Shown here: in pieces, positions 43,706-52,544 of the stretch
Numbering within the stretch: the stretch's first letter is position 1
Layout of the letters: each line of letters starts with the position of its first letter
Assembly: GCF_036170895.1 (NCBI RefSeq)
Contig: NZ_CP108036.1
Span: forward strand, 7,537,501-7,601,500
DNA: 64,000 nt
Reading direction: 5' to 3'
From: Streptomyces erythrochromogenes
GTDB lineage: Bacteria > Actinomycetota > Actinomycetes > Streptomycetales > Streptomycetaceae
Position numbers and translations under genes: made by a program
The notes under the pieces: generated by a model
The model's database searches: none
What the model was told of the DNA's origin: nothing
The model's input: the letters and a program-made list of their open reading frames with translations, nothing else

Positions 43706-45322
43706 TCAGAGGACCCTGGGCGGCTGCGTACGCCAGAACGCGCACTGGTGGTCGGCATCGAAGGACGTGGTCGTCCGCGTCGCCGACGGATGCAGGCTCA
43801 GGACGGTACTGGTACCGGTACCCGTGCCCGCCGTCGGCCACGCGGCCTGGCCCGGAACGACCGGCGCGCCGAACCGCGCGAACGCGCCCCAGTAGCGCTT
43901 CATCCGGTTCCCGAGCGCGACCTGGACCGGGGTCAGCGGGCGCTCGCCCATGGTGAAGTCGTGCAGGTAGGCCAGCTCCGCGCTGTGTGCGTTCGACTGG
44001 TCCAGACCCGGCACCTGCGCACCCGCCAGGGTGGGCGAGCGGGGGTCGTCGAACTCGTAGACGAACGTCGGCACCTGGGACGCGAAGAGCTGCGCGGTCC
44101 ACGCGGTGTGACAGGCGAAGGTCGAGTCCGTCATCAGCGCCGAGAGCGCCAGGTACGGCGAGCCGTGCTCCGCGACCGGATAGCGGGCCAGCACCTCCGG
44201 TCCCGCGGCCCCGTACCCGGCGAGGACCTGCGCCGCGTAGTCCTCGGCCGTCAGCCGCGGCTGCGTCAGCGCGACGAAGAAGCGGGCCTCGGAGCGGGTG
44301 CTCCCGATCAGGACCGGCACCTTGTTCCAGGCCCAGCTGCCGATCGCCCGCACGGGGGCGACGGGCAGCAGCCCGTCACCGGACGTCGGGCCCGGCGTGG
44401 GCAGCGTACGGGCCGCCTCGATCAGGGCCGCTCCGGACGCGCCGCGCAGGCAGGCGGCCACCTCCGCCGGGGCGGAACACCCCGCCCTGGCGGCGAAGGA
44501 CCGCGCGCGGGCCTCCGCGCCCGCGCTCTCCAGAGTGGCCAGCAGGGTGCACGGACCGCTCTGCAGCACGGCCCGGTGGAAGAGGCCGGCGGCCGGCGGG
44601 GCGGCCAGCAGCGCGCAGACGGAGCCGCTGCCCGCGGACTGTCCGGAGACCGTGACGCTTCCCGGATCACCGCCGAAGGCGCCGATGTTCTCCCGGGTCC
44701 ACCGCAGGGCCTCCAGCTGGTCCATCAGCCCGAAGGACCCCGACCGCAGGGCGTTCTCACGCCCCAGTTCGGGCAGCGCCAGATAACCGAGCTGCCCGAG
44801 GCGGTAGTTGATGCTCACCACCACGCTCCCGGTGAGCTCGGCCATGGTGCGCCCGCCGAACTGGGCTCCCGTTCCCTGGCTGTACCCGCCCCCGTGCATC
44901 CAGAAGACCACCGGGAGGCGTGCTCCGGGCCGGGCGGTCCGGGGGCGGTACACGTCCAGGTACAGGCAGTCCTCACTGACGGCCTGCGAATCGCCCAGGC
45001 CGAACGGCGAGAACTGCAGGCAGGCCGGAGCCTGTCGGGCGGCGTCCCGCACCCCCTGCCAGCGGGCCGGCGGCCGGGGCGCCCGCAGCCGCTGCGTCCC
45101 GACCGGGGGAGCGGCGTAGGGGACGCCGAGGAACTCCTGGGCGCCGTCCCGTGCCTGGCCGCGCAGCGTGCCCTGCGCGACGGTCACCACCGGACGCGGT
45201 GGTCCGCCGGGTGCCGCCGCGGCGGGTGGTACCGCGGCGACCAGGGCCGCCAGGGCCAGGGCCGTGCCGAGCAGGGGTCTCACCGAAGACAGCCGCGACG
45301 GCCGCTTCCCGGGCCTCTTCAT
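43706..45322 (-). CDS. Secreted type-B carboxylesterase
   Basis: A 538-residue exported carboxylesterase/lipase of the cholinesterase-like family. A signal peptide (LLGTALALAALVAAVPPAAAA) leads to the conserved N-terminal segment (FLGVPYAAPPVG). The oxyanion-hole motif is FWMHGGGYSQG, the nucleophile lies in SGQSAGSGS, and SEDCLYLDV and the C-terminal SNAHSAEL contain other conserved family residues. It should hydrolyse ester bonds outside the cell. GGAGG precedes the ATG. It is downstream of the SurE-like and MFS genes and probably of the same LacI-type regulon. Confidence 0.9.
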   Translation of the reverse strand: MKRPGKRPSRLSSVRPLLGTALALAALVAAVPPAAAAPGGPPRPVVTVAQGTLRGQARDGAQEFLGVPYAAPPVGTQRLRAPRPPARWQGVRDAARQAPACLQFSPFGLGDSQAVSEDCLYLDVYRPRTARPGARLPVVFWMHGGGYSQGTGAQFGGRTMAELTGSVVVSINYRLGQLGYLALPELGRENALRSGSFGLMDQLEALRWTRENIGAFGGDPGSVTVSGQSAGSGSVCALLAAPPAAGLFHRAVLQSGPCTLLATLESAGAEARARSFAARAGCSAPAEVAACLRGASGAALIEAARTLPTPGPTSGDGLLPVAPVRAIGSWAWNKVPVLIGSTRSEARFFVALTQPRLTAEDYAAQVLAGYGAAGPEVLARYPVAEHGSPYLALSALMTDSTFACHTAWTAQLFASQVPTFVYEFDDPRSPTLAGAQVPGLDQSNAHSAELAYLHDFTMGERPLTPVQVALGNRMKRYWGAFARFGAPVVPGQAAWPTAGTGTGTSTVLSLHPSATRTTTSFDADHQCAFWRTQPPRVL

Positions 45323-45368
45323 CCGTCCTCCAGGAATCTCGCGTGGTCGTCGTTCCGGGCGCTTCGCA

Positions 45369-45420
45369 GGGGCAGGGGCAGGGGCAGGGGGCGGGGCCGC
45401 AGGTCGCTCCGCCCCCTGCC
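45369..45420. terminator. G-quadruplex motif and terminator hairpin
   Basis: On the plus strand GGGG blocks recur at 45369, 45375, 45381 and 45387, spaced by CA, then CGGGG, a textbook G-quadruplex motif. Overlapping it, GGCAGGGGGCGG (45383-45394) pairs with CCGCCCCCTGCC (45409-45420), a perfect 12-bp stem. Both lie just after the SurE-like stop. The G-rich strand is the template for the minus-strand genes, so a quadruplex there could stall polymerase. Confidence 0.6.
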
Positions 45421-45432
45421 GGTTTCCGGGTG

Positions 45433-46356
45433 TTACGGGCGCAGGCCCGAGATGAGGGTGGAGGTGACGGCCTGGTCGGCCGGACCGGTGTTCCAGTCGC
45501 CGTTCATCGGGCTGACGGCGATCCGGCCGGCGCTCACGGCCTCGACGTCGCCGCCCCGGGCCGCGGGCCGCAGGGCCACCTTCACGGTCATCCTCCACGT
45601 GCCGTCGCCCGCGTCGGTGAAGTCCGGCTCCAGGACGGTCTGCGGATCCTGGAAGGTCGCGGACACGCCGGCGGCCTTGCCCTTGCCGTCCGTACCGACG
45701 ACCGGGTGGTTGACGTTCAGACCGACGCCCTGGGGCAGCAGCGGACCGGACCGGGCGCGCGAGCGCAGCCGGTCGATCAGCTTGACCGCGAAGTCGAGCG
45801 TCGGCCCCATCGCGTTGACCGTGGTGACCGGGTCGGGAACGGAAAGGCCGCCCGTGCTCAGCGCGATGGCCGGCACGCCGTGTTCGAGCGCGGCGACGGC
45901 GCCGCCGACCGTGCCGGAGTGGGTGGCGAGCCCGGCGACGTTCGGGCCGAAGTTGGTGCCGGAGACGACCAGGTCGGGCGCCTTGCCGGCGAAGACCTCG
46001 GCGAGCCCGAAGGCGACGGAGTCTCCCGGGGTGCCGTCGACGGCCCAGACCTTCGGCTCGGGGTGCTTCACCGTGACCGAGGGCGCGTTCATCACCTTCG
46101 TGCCGGTGCCGCTCTGGTTGGTGAGCGGGGCGACGATCGTGACGTCGTGTCCGGCGGCCGTCAGGCGCTCGAAGGCCTTGCGGATGCCCGGGGCGTCGTA
46201 GCCGTCGTCGTTGGTGAGCAGGATCCGCAACGGACCGCCGGAGGCGGGAGCCGGAGCGGGCGCGGTCTGCGGCGCGGCGGCCGCGGGCGCCGTGCCGGCC
46301 AGGGCCGGTGCGCACAGCAGCAGGGCGGCCAGCGGCAGAACTCGCTTGCGTCTCAC
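45433..46356 (-). CDS. Secreted SurE-like 5'/3'-nucleotidase
   Basis: A 307-residue exported phosphatase of the SurE family. A signal peptide (residues 1-28, PLAALLLCAPALAGTAPAAAA) is followed by the metal-binding ILLTNDDGYDAPG, SGTNFGPN and HSGTVGGA motifs. SurE proteins dephosphorylate nucleoside monophosphates and short polyphosphates; most are cytosolic, so export is notable. The GTG at 46356 has AAGGAG five bases upstream. It sits between the MFS transporter and carboxylesterase genes, suggesting release of phosphate or nucleoside outside, then uptake. Confidence 0.88.
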   Translation of the reverse strand: MRRKRVLPLAALLLCAPALAGTAPAAAAPQTAPAPAPASGGPLRILLTNDDGYDAPGIRKAFERLTAAGHDVTIVAPLTNQSGTGTKVMNAPSVTVKHPEPKVWAVDGTPGDSVAFGLAEVFAGKAPDLVVSGTNFGPNVAGLATHSGTVGGAVAALEHGVPAIALSTGGLSVPDPVTTVNAMGPTLDFAVKLIDRLRSRARSGPLLPQGVGLNVNHPVVGTDGKGKAAGVSATFQDPQTVLEPDFTDAGDGTWRMTVKVALRPAARGGDVEAVSAGRIAVSPMNGDWNTGPADQAVTSTLISGLRP

Positions 46357-46500
46357 GGGGGCTCCTTCAGAGGGGTGGGAGGAGAGGAAGAGGGTGGGGG
46401 TGAGAGGTGAGGGTGACCGGCGGGCGCGCGACCCTCGGCACGCGCCCGCCGGAGTGCTCGACCGGTCGCGACCGGTTCGGCCGGTCGGCCCGGTTCCGAC

Positions 46501-46517
46501 GGGGCCCGACGGGCCCC
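46501..46517 (-). terminator. Short hairpin between MFS and SurE-like genes
   Basis: GGGGCCC, loop GAC, GGGCCCC forms a 7-bp stem downstream of the MFS stop. It may be a partial terminator that lowers expression of the SurE-like and esterase genes relative to the transporter. No T run is seen. Confidence 0.35.
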
Positions 46518-46547
46518 GGCAGGGGTCTTTCCGGGCCGGGGAGGGCG

Positions 46548-47801
46548 TCAGCGCACGCTGCGGATCGGGAGGATGGCCAGCGCGCCGATCAGGGAGAGCG
46601 CTCCGCCGACCAGGAACAGCGGTGTGTAGCCGCCCAGGGCGGTGACCACGGCCGAGGCGACGAAGGGGGCGATGATCTGCGGACCGGCGTTCGCGATGTT
46701 CAGGACGCCCATGTCGCGGGCCGCGTCCTCGGCGCGGGGGAGGACCAGGGTGACCAGCGCGGTGTCCACGGCCATGAAGCAGCCGAAGGCGAGTCCGTTC
46801 AGCGCGCTGAAGACGAGCATGCCGGTCCAGGTCGGGCTGACCACGGGGACCACCATGACGAGGCCGGCGAGGGCGGCCGACACCCCGACGAACACCTTGC
46901 GGCGGTTCCAGCGGTCGGACAGCAGACCGCCCAGCACGGTGGAGAGGGCCATCGCGACCATCGACACCGGGGTGAGGACCGCCATCGCGGCGGGCGGGGT
47001 GAGGCCCTCGGGGAGCGCGATGTGGTCGCCGAGGATGTAGAGCTGGTAGCCGACGACCGAGAAGTAGCCGAGGACCATCAGGGCCCGACCGATGAAGGCC
47101 CATCGGAAGTCGTGACTGGCCAGGGACGAGAGGAACGCGGCCAGTTGGGCGCGGAAGGGAACTGGCGGCTTGTCGGCCGCCGGCCCGGTGCGCGGTGCGT
47201 CGCGGAAGGAGCCGGTGAGCAGCAGCGCGGCCACGGCGACGATCGCGCCGAAGACGAGGTAGCCGGTGCGCAGGTGCTCGGCGGTCTGGGAGGCGACGAG
47301 TACGCCGACGGTGCCGCCGATCGGAAGGCCCAGTCCCACCAGGGCGGACGCGGTGCCGCGCCGGGCCGCCGGGACCCGGTCGGGCACGATCGCGGTGACC
47401 GCGGCCTGGTAGATGTTCATGGTGGCCTGGACCAGACACCAGCCGATGCCGACGAGCAGCGCGGTGGTCACGCTGCCGAGGAAGGCCAGACCGGCGAGCG
47501 AGGCGAGGGCGCCGCCCAGGATCCAGGGGTTGCGGCGGCCGCTGCGGTCGGAGAGGGCTCCGGCGATCGGGTTGAAGGCGGTCGCGAAGATCGAGCTGAT
47601 TCCGCCGATCACGCCCAGGACGGCGACCTTGTCGTCGGGTGCGATCGCGGCGACCTGAGTGGGCAGGAGGACGGATCCGACACCCATGTAGACCGCCATC
47701 ATCGCGGAGTTGGCGACGAGGAGGAGGAGCATCAGCCCGCGGCGGCGGGCGGGCTCGGGGGCCGGAGGGACGGGTGGATCGACTACTTCGTGCGTGGCCA
47801 T
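46548..47801 (-). CDS. MFS transporter
   Basis: A 417-residue major facilitator with twelve membrane helices. The loop between helices 2 and 3 carries the signature GALSDRSGRRNPW, and its repeat in the second half reads GGLLSDRWNRRK. It should move a small solute by proton exchange; the neighbouring secreted hydrolases hint at a sugar, nucleoside or ester-derived product. The ATG at 47801 follows GAGGAG. The palindrome at 47938-47949, 137 bases upstream, matches the operator of the LacI-type regulator gene nearby. Confidence 0.9.
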   Translation of the reverse strand: MATHEVVDPPVPPAPEPARRRGLMLLLLVANSAMMAVYMGVGSVLLPTQVAAIAPDDKVAVLGVIGGISSIFATAFNPIAGALSDRSGRRNPWILGGALASLAGLAFLGSVTTALLVGIGWCLVQATMNIYQAAVTAIVPDRVPAARRGTASALVGLGLPIGGTVGVLVASQTAEHLRTGYLVFGAIVAVAALLLTGSFRDAPRTGPAADKPPVPFRAQLAAFLSSLASHDFRWAFIGRALMVLGYFSVVGYQLYILGDHIALPEGLTPPAAMAVLTPVSMVAMALSTVLGGLLSDRWNRRKVFVGVSAALAGLVMVVPVVSPTWTGMLVFSALNGLAFGCFMAVDTALVTLVLPRAEDAARDMGVLNIANAGPQIIAPFVASAVVTALGGYTPLFLVGGALSLIGALAILPIRSVR

Positions 47802-48229
47802 GACGACTCCTCGGGGGACGGAGCGGGGAGGTGGCGAAGCGTGGGGGAGAGGGGCGCCGCGCGGGGCGGGCGGGGGCCGGGAACGGTTGTCACCGGGGGT
47901 GGGGTGCCGAAAGCGTTCCGGGAGGACGGCAATGTTGTTACACGTGTCACCAAGTGCGCTGGAGACTGTGTAGCACCCATTTCCGGGCCTCGCCAGGCCC
48001 TGAGATGGGTTGTTGTGCGGATCGTGATGGGCCGCGGTGAACGGTGGCAGGTGTCCCGCCATGACGTGTAACCACCACCGCACGGCCTCTGGGCAGGGGT
48101 GATGTGTCGAAAATCCCTCTTGCTCTTGTGGCGGCCGTCACGCATCGGCAATACTCCGTGCCGCGCCGCTACGACCGGTCCCGACCCGGTGGCGGCGCCC
48201 GCCGTTCGGACCGTCCGGTGCGGCTCACA
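47802..48229. other. Regulatory gap upstream of the MFS operon
   Basis: No gene is seen. It holds the palindrome TTACACGTGTCA (see separate entry) and a lower-GC stretch (about 47930-48060), as expected for the promoter of the minus-strand transporter operon. Confidence 0.4.
47938..47949. promoter_or_regulatory. LacI-type operator, MFS operon
   Basis: TTACACGTGTCA (flanked as GTTACACGTGTCAC) is a near-perfect palindrome in the promoter region of the MFS-SurE-esterase genes. It matches, at 11 of 12 positions, the perfect palindrome upstream of the 55.7-kb esterase gene. Confidence 0.65.
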
Positions 48230-48954
48230 CCGTGCCGCCGGGCGCCCGATTGTGTCCAAGGTGCGGGGTGATCCTCCGCCGATTCGCGGCGCTCGGCCGG
48301 GCGGGCGGGGCCGGTGCAGGGCGGCGGGGTCGTGGCCGCCGACCGGGTGCGTCCGCTACCCCGCTCCACCGATCCACCCCGCTCCTGCTCCGCACCGCCT
48401 CCTTGCGTTCCGCTGTCCTGCCCACCCGGCCGGTCGGCCTGATCCGGCTCAGTCCCGGTCGGGACGTCCCGACCGGCCACGGGTCGCCGCGGCCGGGCTG
48501 CCCTGCCTGCGTCGGGCGGCCTGCCTGCCCGGCCCGGCCTGCTCGTTCCGGTTCGGGCGCAGCCCTGCTTGCCTCGACCTGGTCGACCTGGTCGACCTGG
48601 TCGGCCTGCCCGGGGTCCGTGTCGCCGGCATGTCCGGTTGGCCTGGCCGGCCCGCCGGTTCGACCTGGTCGGCCCGGCTACCGCCCGGTTCTGCCTGCCC
48701 TGCCTGCCTGCCTGCTCGGTCCGGTTCCGGAACGGCCCTGCTTGCCTCGGTCTGCCCGGGCCGGACGGTCCGGTCGGCCTGCCTGGCCTGCTCGGCCTGT
48801 CCGGCCCCGGACTCCGCCCGGTCCGGCGTGCTTCGGCCGTGCGGGCCGCATTCTCCCCGTCCCCGCTTCCTCCCGTCCCCGCTTCCTCCGTCCCCGCTTC
48901 GTGCCGCTCCCCGAGCGCCCCCACCGCCCGCTCAGCGGCGCCGAAAGGCCCGCC
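48230..48954. repeat. Low-complexity region with degenerate repeats
   Basis: No believable gene; both strands read as proline/arginine/glycine-rich text. The plus strand is a mosaic of short C- and G-rich words (CGACCTGGT three times near 48579-48600; GCCTGCC many times). Two imperfect copies of a segment of about 45 bases start near 48540 and 48710 (GCTCG, then TCCGGTTC, then CCCTGCTTGCCTCG). The region separates the divergent MFS operon and the first PAP2 gene. Confidence 0.5.
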
Positions 48955-49689
48955 GTGTTCTCCTCGCACCCCTCCCCGCCCCCGCCCGCGTACGTACCGC
49001 CACCCCACCCGCCCCGGCACCATCTGCCGGCCGCCCCGCCGCGGCGTGCGCTCGCCCTCGGGATCGGGCTCCTGCTCCTGTCGCTCTTGTTCGCCCTGCT
49101 GCTCCGGTGGGACCGCACGCCCTTCTTCCAGGGGGTCGACGACCGCTGGGCCGCCGCCGTCGACCATTCCTCCGCCGGTGCGTCCGGGGAGCCCGGCGGA
49201 TTCCTCGTCGTCCTCGACCGGCTCGGCGGCCCCCTCGGCATGGTCCTTCCGCTGGTCCTCCTCGGCTGCCTCTGCGTCTACGGGCGCTGGCGCTCCGGGC
49301 TGTTCGTCCTCCTGGCTGCCGTGGTCTCCAACGCCCTCGTCGTCCTGCCCGTCAAGCAGCTCGCCGATCGACCGCGGCCGCCGCACCCGTGGGTGCTGGT
49401 CAACGACGGCTCGTACCCCTCGGGACAGGTCTTCGGTGCGGTGACGCTCGTGATCGTGGTCGCGGTGGTGGTGTTCCCGCCCCCTGCGCGACGCTGGTGT
49501 TGGGCCTTCGGGGGTGCGTACGTCCTGGCCATGATGGGCAGCCGGACCTGGCTGCACGCCCAGTGGCTCAGCGACACCGTCGCGGGTGCGCTCCTCGGCG
49601 CCGGAACCTGCCTCGTGCTGTGGCGGATCCTCGCGCCACTGCTGGAGACGGAGGCGCAGCGCATGGCCTCGAACAGCCTGTGGCTGTGA
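48955..49689 (+). CDS. PAP2-family phosphatase with altered motif
   Basis: A 244-residue membrane phosphatase of the PAP2 family. After a proline-rich N-terminus it has about five membrane helices. Motif 1 is KQLADRPRP and motif 3 SRTWLHAQWLSD, but motif 2 reads YPSGQ, with Gln for the histidine that normally assists catalysis (PSGH). The catalytic histidine of motif 3 is present, so weak activity is possible. GTG start with AAAGG upstream. A close paralogue with an intact motif lies at 53.8 kb. Possible substrates are undecaprenyl pyrophosphate or lipid phosphates. Confidence 0.82.
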   Translation: MFSSHPSPPPPAYVPPPHPPRHHLPAAPPRRALALGIGLLLLSLLFALLLRWDRTPFFQGVDDRWAAAVDHSSAGASGEPGGFLVVLDRLGGPLGMVLPLVLLGCLCVYGRWRSGLFVLLAAVVSNALVVLPVKQLADRPRPPHPWVLVNDGSYPSGQVFGAVTLVIVVAVVVFPPPARRWCWAFGGAYVLAMMGSRTWLHAQWLSDTVAGALLGAGTCLVLWRILAPLLETEAQRMASNSLWL

Positions 49690-49737
49690 CGCGCCACCTC
49701 TCGGGGGCGGCCGCCCCTCCACAGATATCTCGACACA

Positions 49738-49767
49738 TTGACGCACGGCAAATTTACGCCATAACGT
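49738..49767 (+). promoter_or_regulatory. Candidate promoter of the cytosolic carboxylesterase
   Basis: TTGACG (49738-49743), 18 bases, TAACGT (49762-49767) fits a housekeeping-type promoter 57 bases upstream of the carboxylesterase ATG. The same TTGACG-18-TAnnnT layout appears before the salicylate-type operon at 56473. Confidence 0.5.
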
Positions 49768-49823
49768 CGGGAGGGTCCGGCGCCCCCGGCGCGCGGCAGT
49801 CACGAAGAGAGAAGGAACGGCCC

Positions 49824-51380
49824 ATGCCCCACTCCCCAGGCCAGGACCAGCCGGAGGTGCAGCTCCCCGCGGGGCGCCTGCGCGGCACGACCGAGGGCGG
49901 GGTCGCCGTCTTCCGCGCCGTGCCCTACGCCGCACCGCCGGTCGGCGACCTGCGCTGGCGGCCCGCGCAGCCGCACCCCGGCTGGAGCGGTACGCGCGAC
50001 GCCACCGCCGACGGCCCCAGCGCACCCCAGATGTACGCGGAAGGCGGCGACCCGGTGCTCGGTGGCCACGGGTCGCCGCCCTTCGACGACGACTGCCTCA
50101 CCCTCAACGTCTGGACCCCCGCCGCCGACGGTGCCCGCCGTCCGGTCCTCGTGTGGATCCACGGCGGCGGCTTCGTGTCCGGCTCGGGCTCGCTGCCCGG
50201 CTACTCCGGCGAGACCTTCGCCCGCGACGGCGACCTCGTCGTCGTGAGCATCAACTACCGCCTCGGCCCCCTGGGTTACCTCAACCCGGACGATGACGAC
50301 GAGAGCGCCAACCTCTGGCTCGGCGACCAGATCGCCGCCCTGTGCTGGGTGGGCGCGCACATCGCCGCCTTCGGTGGCGACCCCGACCGCGTCACGGTCG
50401 CCGGGCAGTCCGGTGGTGCGCTCTCCACCGCCGCCCTCGCCGGACACCCGCTCGCCCAGGGCCTGATCCGGCGGGTGATCCTGCAGAGCCCGCCGCTCGG
50501 ACTCGACCTCCCCGAGCCCGCCGCGTACCGGGAGCGCACCGCCGCCTACCTGGAGCTGGCCGGAGCCAAGGACGCTGCGGAACTGCGTGCGCTGCCCTGG
50601 CAGGAGCTGATCGGAGCGGCCGCCGGCCTTTTCGCCCGGACCGCGGCGTGGGGGTACTGGCCGACCCCCTTCCTGCCCGTGGTCGACGGGACCTCCCTGC
50701 GGACCCATCCGGCCCTGGCCCTGCTGGACGGGGCTTCTGCGGACATCGACGTCATGATCGGCTGGACGCGCGAGGAGGCCAACTTCGGCTTCGCCCTCGA
50801 CGCGGGGTACGCCGGCGCCACCCGCGAGCAGGTCACCGACCGGATCGCCCACACCTTCGGGGCGGAGGCCGCCGCCGACGTGTACGCGGCGTACGCGCGG
50901 GCCCGGCCCGGCTCCCGTCCCGTCGACGTCCTCATGGACCTGATCACGGACGAGCTCTTCCGGGTGCCGGCCGTCCGGCTGGCCGAGGCCAGGGCCGCGT
51001 CGGGCCACCCCGTGTGGGCCTACCAGTTCGACCTGCCCACGCCCGCGTACGAGGGCCGGCTCGGGGCCGCCCACTGCCTCGAACTCCCCTTCGCCTTCGA
51101 CAACTTCGACCAGTGGGCGCACGCCCCCTTCCTGGCCGGGCTGGACCCGGCCGCCCGCGACGGCCTCGCGTACGCGATGCACCGGGCCTGGATCTCATTC
51201 GTCCGCACCGGCGACCCGAACCACCCGGACCTGCCGCACTGGCGCCCGTACGACGCGCAGTCGCGCACCACGATGCGCTTCGACGCGGTCGTGACCGCCC
51301 TCGACGACCTGGCGGGGGCCTCGCGACTGCTGCACGGCCCCGCGCCCACGTCCGCGCAGCCCTGCGCTCCCTTGATTTAA
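49824..51380 (+). CDS. Type-B carboxylesterase (cytosolic)
   Basis: A 518-residue carboxylesterase of the cholinesterase-like family, without a signal peptide. The oxyanion motif is VWIHGGGFVSGSG, the nucleophile VAGQSGGALS (GQSGG for the usual GESAG), followed by later conserved blocks including AHCLELPFAFDN, likely bearing the catalytic His. It hydrolyses esters inside the cell. GAAGGAACGG precedes the ATG. It is upstream of, and in the same direction as, the LacI-type regulator gene, with an operator-like sequence between them. Confidence 0.9.
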   Translation: MPHSPGQDQPEVQLPAGRLRGTTEGGVAVFRAVPYAAPPVGDLRWRPAQPHPGWSGTRDATADGPSAPQMYAEGGDPVLGGHGSPPFDDDCLTLNVWTPAADGARRPVLVWIHGGGFVSGSGSLPGYSGETFARDGDLVVVSINYRLGPLGYLNPDDDDESANLWLGDQIAALCWVGAHIAAFGGDPDRVTVAGQSGGALSTAALAGHPLAQGLIRRVILQSPPLGLDLPEPAAYRERTAAYLELAGAKDAAELRALPWQELIGAAAGLFARTAAWGYWPTPFLPVVDGTSLRTHPALALLDGASADIDVMIGWTREEANFGFALDAGYAGATREQVTDRIAHTFGAEAAADVYAAYARARPGSRPVDVLMDLITDELFRVPAVRLAEARAASGHPVWAYQFDLPTPAYEGRLGAAHCLELPFAFDNFDQWAHAPFLAGLDPAARDGLAYAMHRAWISFVRTGDPNHPDLPHWRPYDAQSRTTMRFDAVVTALDDLAGASRLLHGPAPTSAQPCAPLI

Positions 51381-51389
51381 CTCGTGTAA
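51378..51389. promoter_or_regulatory. LacI-type operator, regulator gene
   Basis: TAACTCGTGTAA lies 56 bases upstream of the LacI-type gene and matches the TTACACGTGTAA palindrome at 10 of 12 positions, with the right half intact. It suggests autoregulation. Confidence 0.5.
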
Positions 51390-51444
51390 CCTGAGAAGGG
51401 AGGAGCACCAGGAACATCGAGCACAAGGAGCGTCGAGGGACGTC

Positions 51445-52452
51445 ATGGCCAAAGACACTCACGTCCCCGCATCGATCACCAGCGCCGACGTGGCCCGCCT
51501 CGCAGGGGTGTCGCGCGCCACGGTCTCCTTCGTCCTCAACGACACCCAGGGGCACCGGGTCAGCGCGAGCACCCGCGCCCGGGTGCTCGACGCGGCCAAG
51601 CAGCTGGGCTACGTACCGCACGCCGCCGCCCGCTCCCTGCGCGCCGGCCGCAGCAACCTCGTCCTGATGCCGGCGTCGATCTCCGCCGCGGGCCGCCTCG
51701 TCAGCGACTGGGTCGACGACCTGCACAGCGAACTCGACCGCCTCGGCTACACGGCCGTGCTCCACGCGGGCCGCTTCGCCGACCCCGTCGACGCCGCCCG
51801 GGCCTGGGCCGAACTGCGCCCGGCGGCCGTCGTCGCGCTGGACGGCGACCGCTTCACCGCCGCCGCGGCCGACGTGCTGACCCGGGCCGGGGTGCGCGGC
51901 CTGCTCGCCTTCGCGTCCCACCCGGTCGAGGGCGTGCACACCATCGGTTTCGACCACACCCACATCGGCGCCACCGCGGCCGAGCACCTCATCGCCCGAG
52001 GCCGCACCGCGATCGGCGTGGTCATGCCCCAGGAGCGGGGCCTGGGCATCATGGCCCGGCCGCGCCTCGCGGGCGCCGAGTCGGTCGCCGCCCGGCACCT
52101 GGCGACCGTCACCCCGCTGGAGCTCGCCTACACCCGGGAGTCCGCCCGCGATCTGGCCCGGCGCTGGCCGAGCCTCGGCCTCGACTCCGTCTTCGCCTAC
52201 AACGACGAGTACGCCGCGCTGCTGCTCCACGCCTTCCAGGCCGAGGGCATCTGCGTACCGGACGAGGTCGCCATCGTCGGCTGCGACGACCTCGTGCTCG
52301 CCGCGCTGCAGCAGCCCGCGCTCACCACGGTCCGGCTGGAACTGCCGTCGGCCGCGCGGATCGCCGAGGCCGTGCACGAGCTGGTCGAGACGGGTACGGC
52401 GGCGCCGTTGCCGGCCGTGGACGCCGTACTGATCCACCGCCAGACCTCCTGA
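51445..52452 (+). CDS. LacI family transcriptional regulator
   Basis: A 335-residue repressor. The N-terminal helix-turn-helix is at residues 11-62 (SADVARLAGVSRATVSFVLN, then RVLDAAKQLGYVPHAAARSL). The hinge and periplasmic-binding-protein-like effector domain follow, ending with the VAIVGCDDLVLAALQQPALTTVRL block typical of the family. It should bind a sugar or similar ligand. TTACACGTGTAA-like palindromes lie upstream of this gene, of the MFS operon and of the esterase/PAP2 operon; these are its proposed targets. Confidence 0.92.
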   Translation: MAKDTHVPASITSADVARLAGVSRATVSFVLNDTQGHRVSASTRARVLDAAKQLGYVPHAAARSLRAGRSNLVLMPASISAAGRLVSDWVDDLHSELDRLGYTAVLHAGRFADPVDAARAWAELRPAAVVALDGDRFTAAAADVLTRAGVRGLLAFASHPVEGVHTIGFDHTHIGATAAEHLIARGRTAIGVVMPQERGLGIMARPRLAGAESVAARHLATVTPLELAYTRESARDLARRWPSLGLDSVFAYNDEYAALLLHAFQAEGICVPDEVAIVGCDDLVLAALQQPALTTVRLELPSAARIAEAVHELVETGTAAPLPAVDAVLIHRQTS

Positions 52453-52544
52453 GCGCCCCTACGGCGACGCCGCCCGCCCCGCAGTCCGGTCGCGCGCCGT
52501 GCGGGTGATCACTACGGTGACGCCACACGCGTCGGGAGCGATCT

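Noticed and set aside
48232..48954. A long N-terminal extension of the first PAP2 protein
   Set aside because: The PAP2 start at 48955 has a ribosome binding site; the extension reads as low-complexity text without domain character.
49738..49767. A LacI-type operator before the cytosolic carboxylesterase
   Set aside because: The region has a promoter-like sequence but no TTACACGTGTAA-like palindrome, so its membership in the regulon is unsupported.
48169..50025. A 618-residue minus-strand Gly/Pro/Arg-rich frame
   Set aside because: The composition follows from the low-complexity DNA, and the frame is antisense to the PAP2 and carboxylesterase genes.
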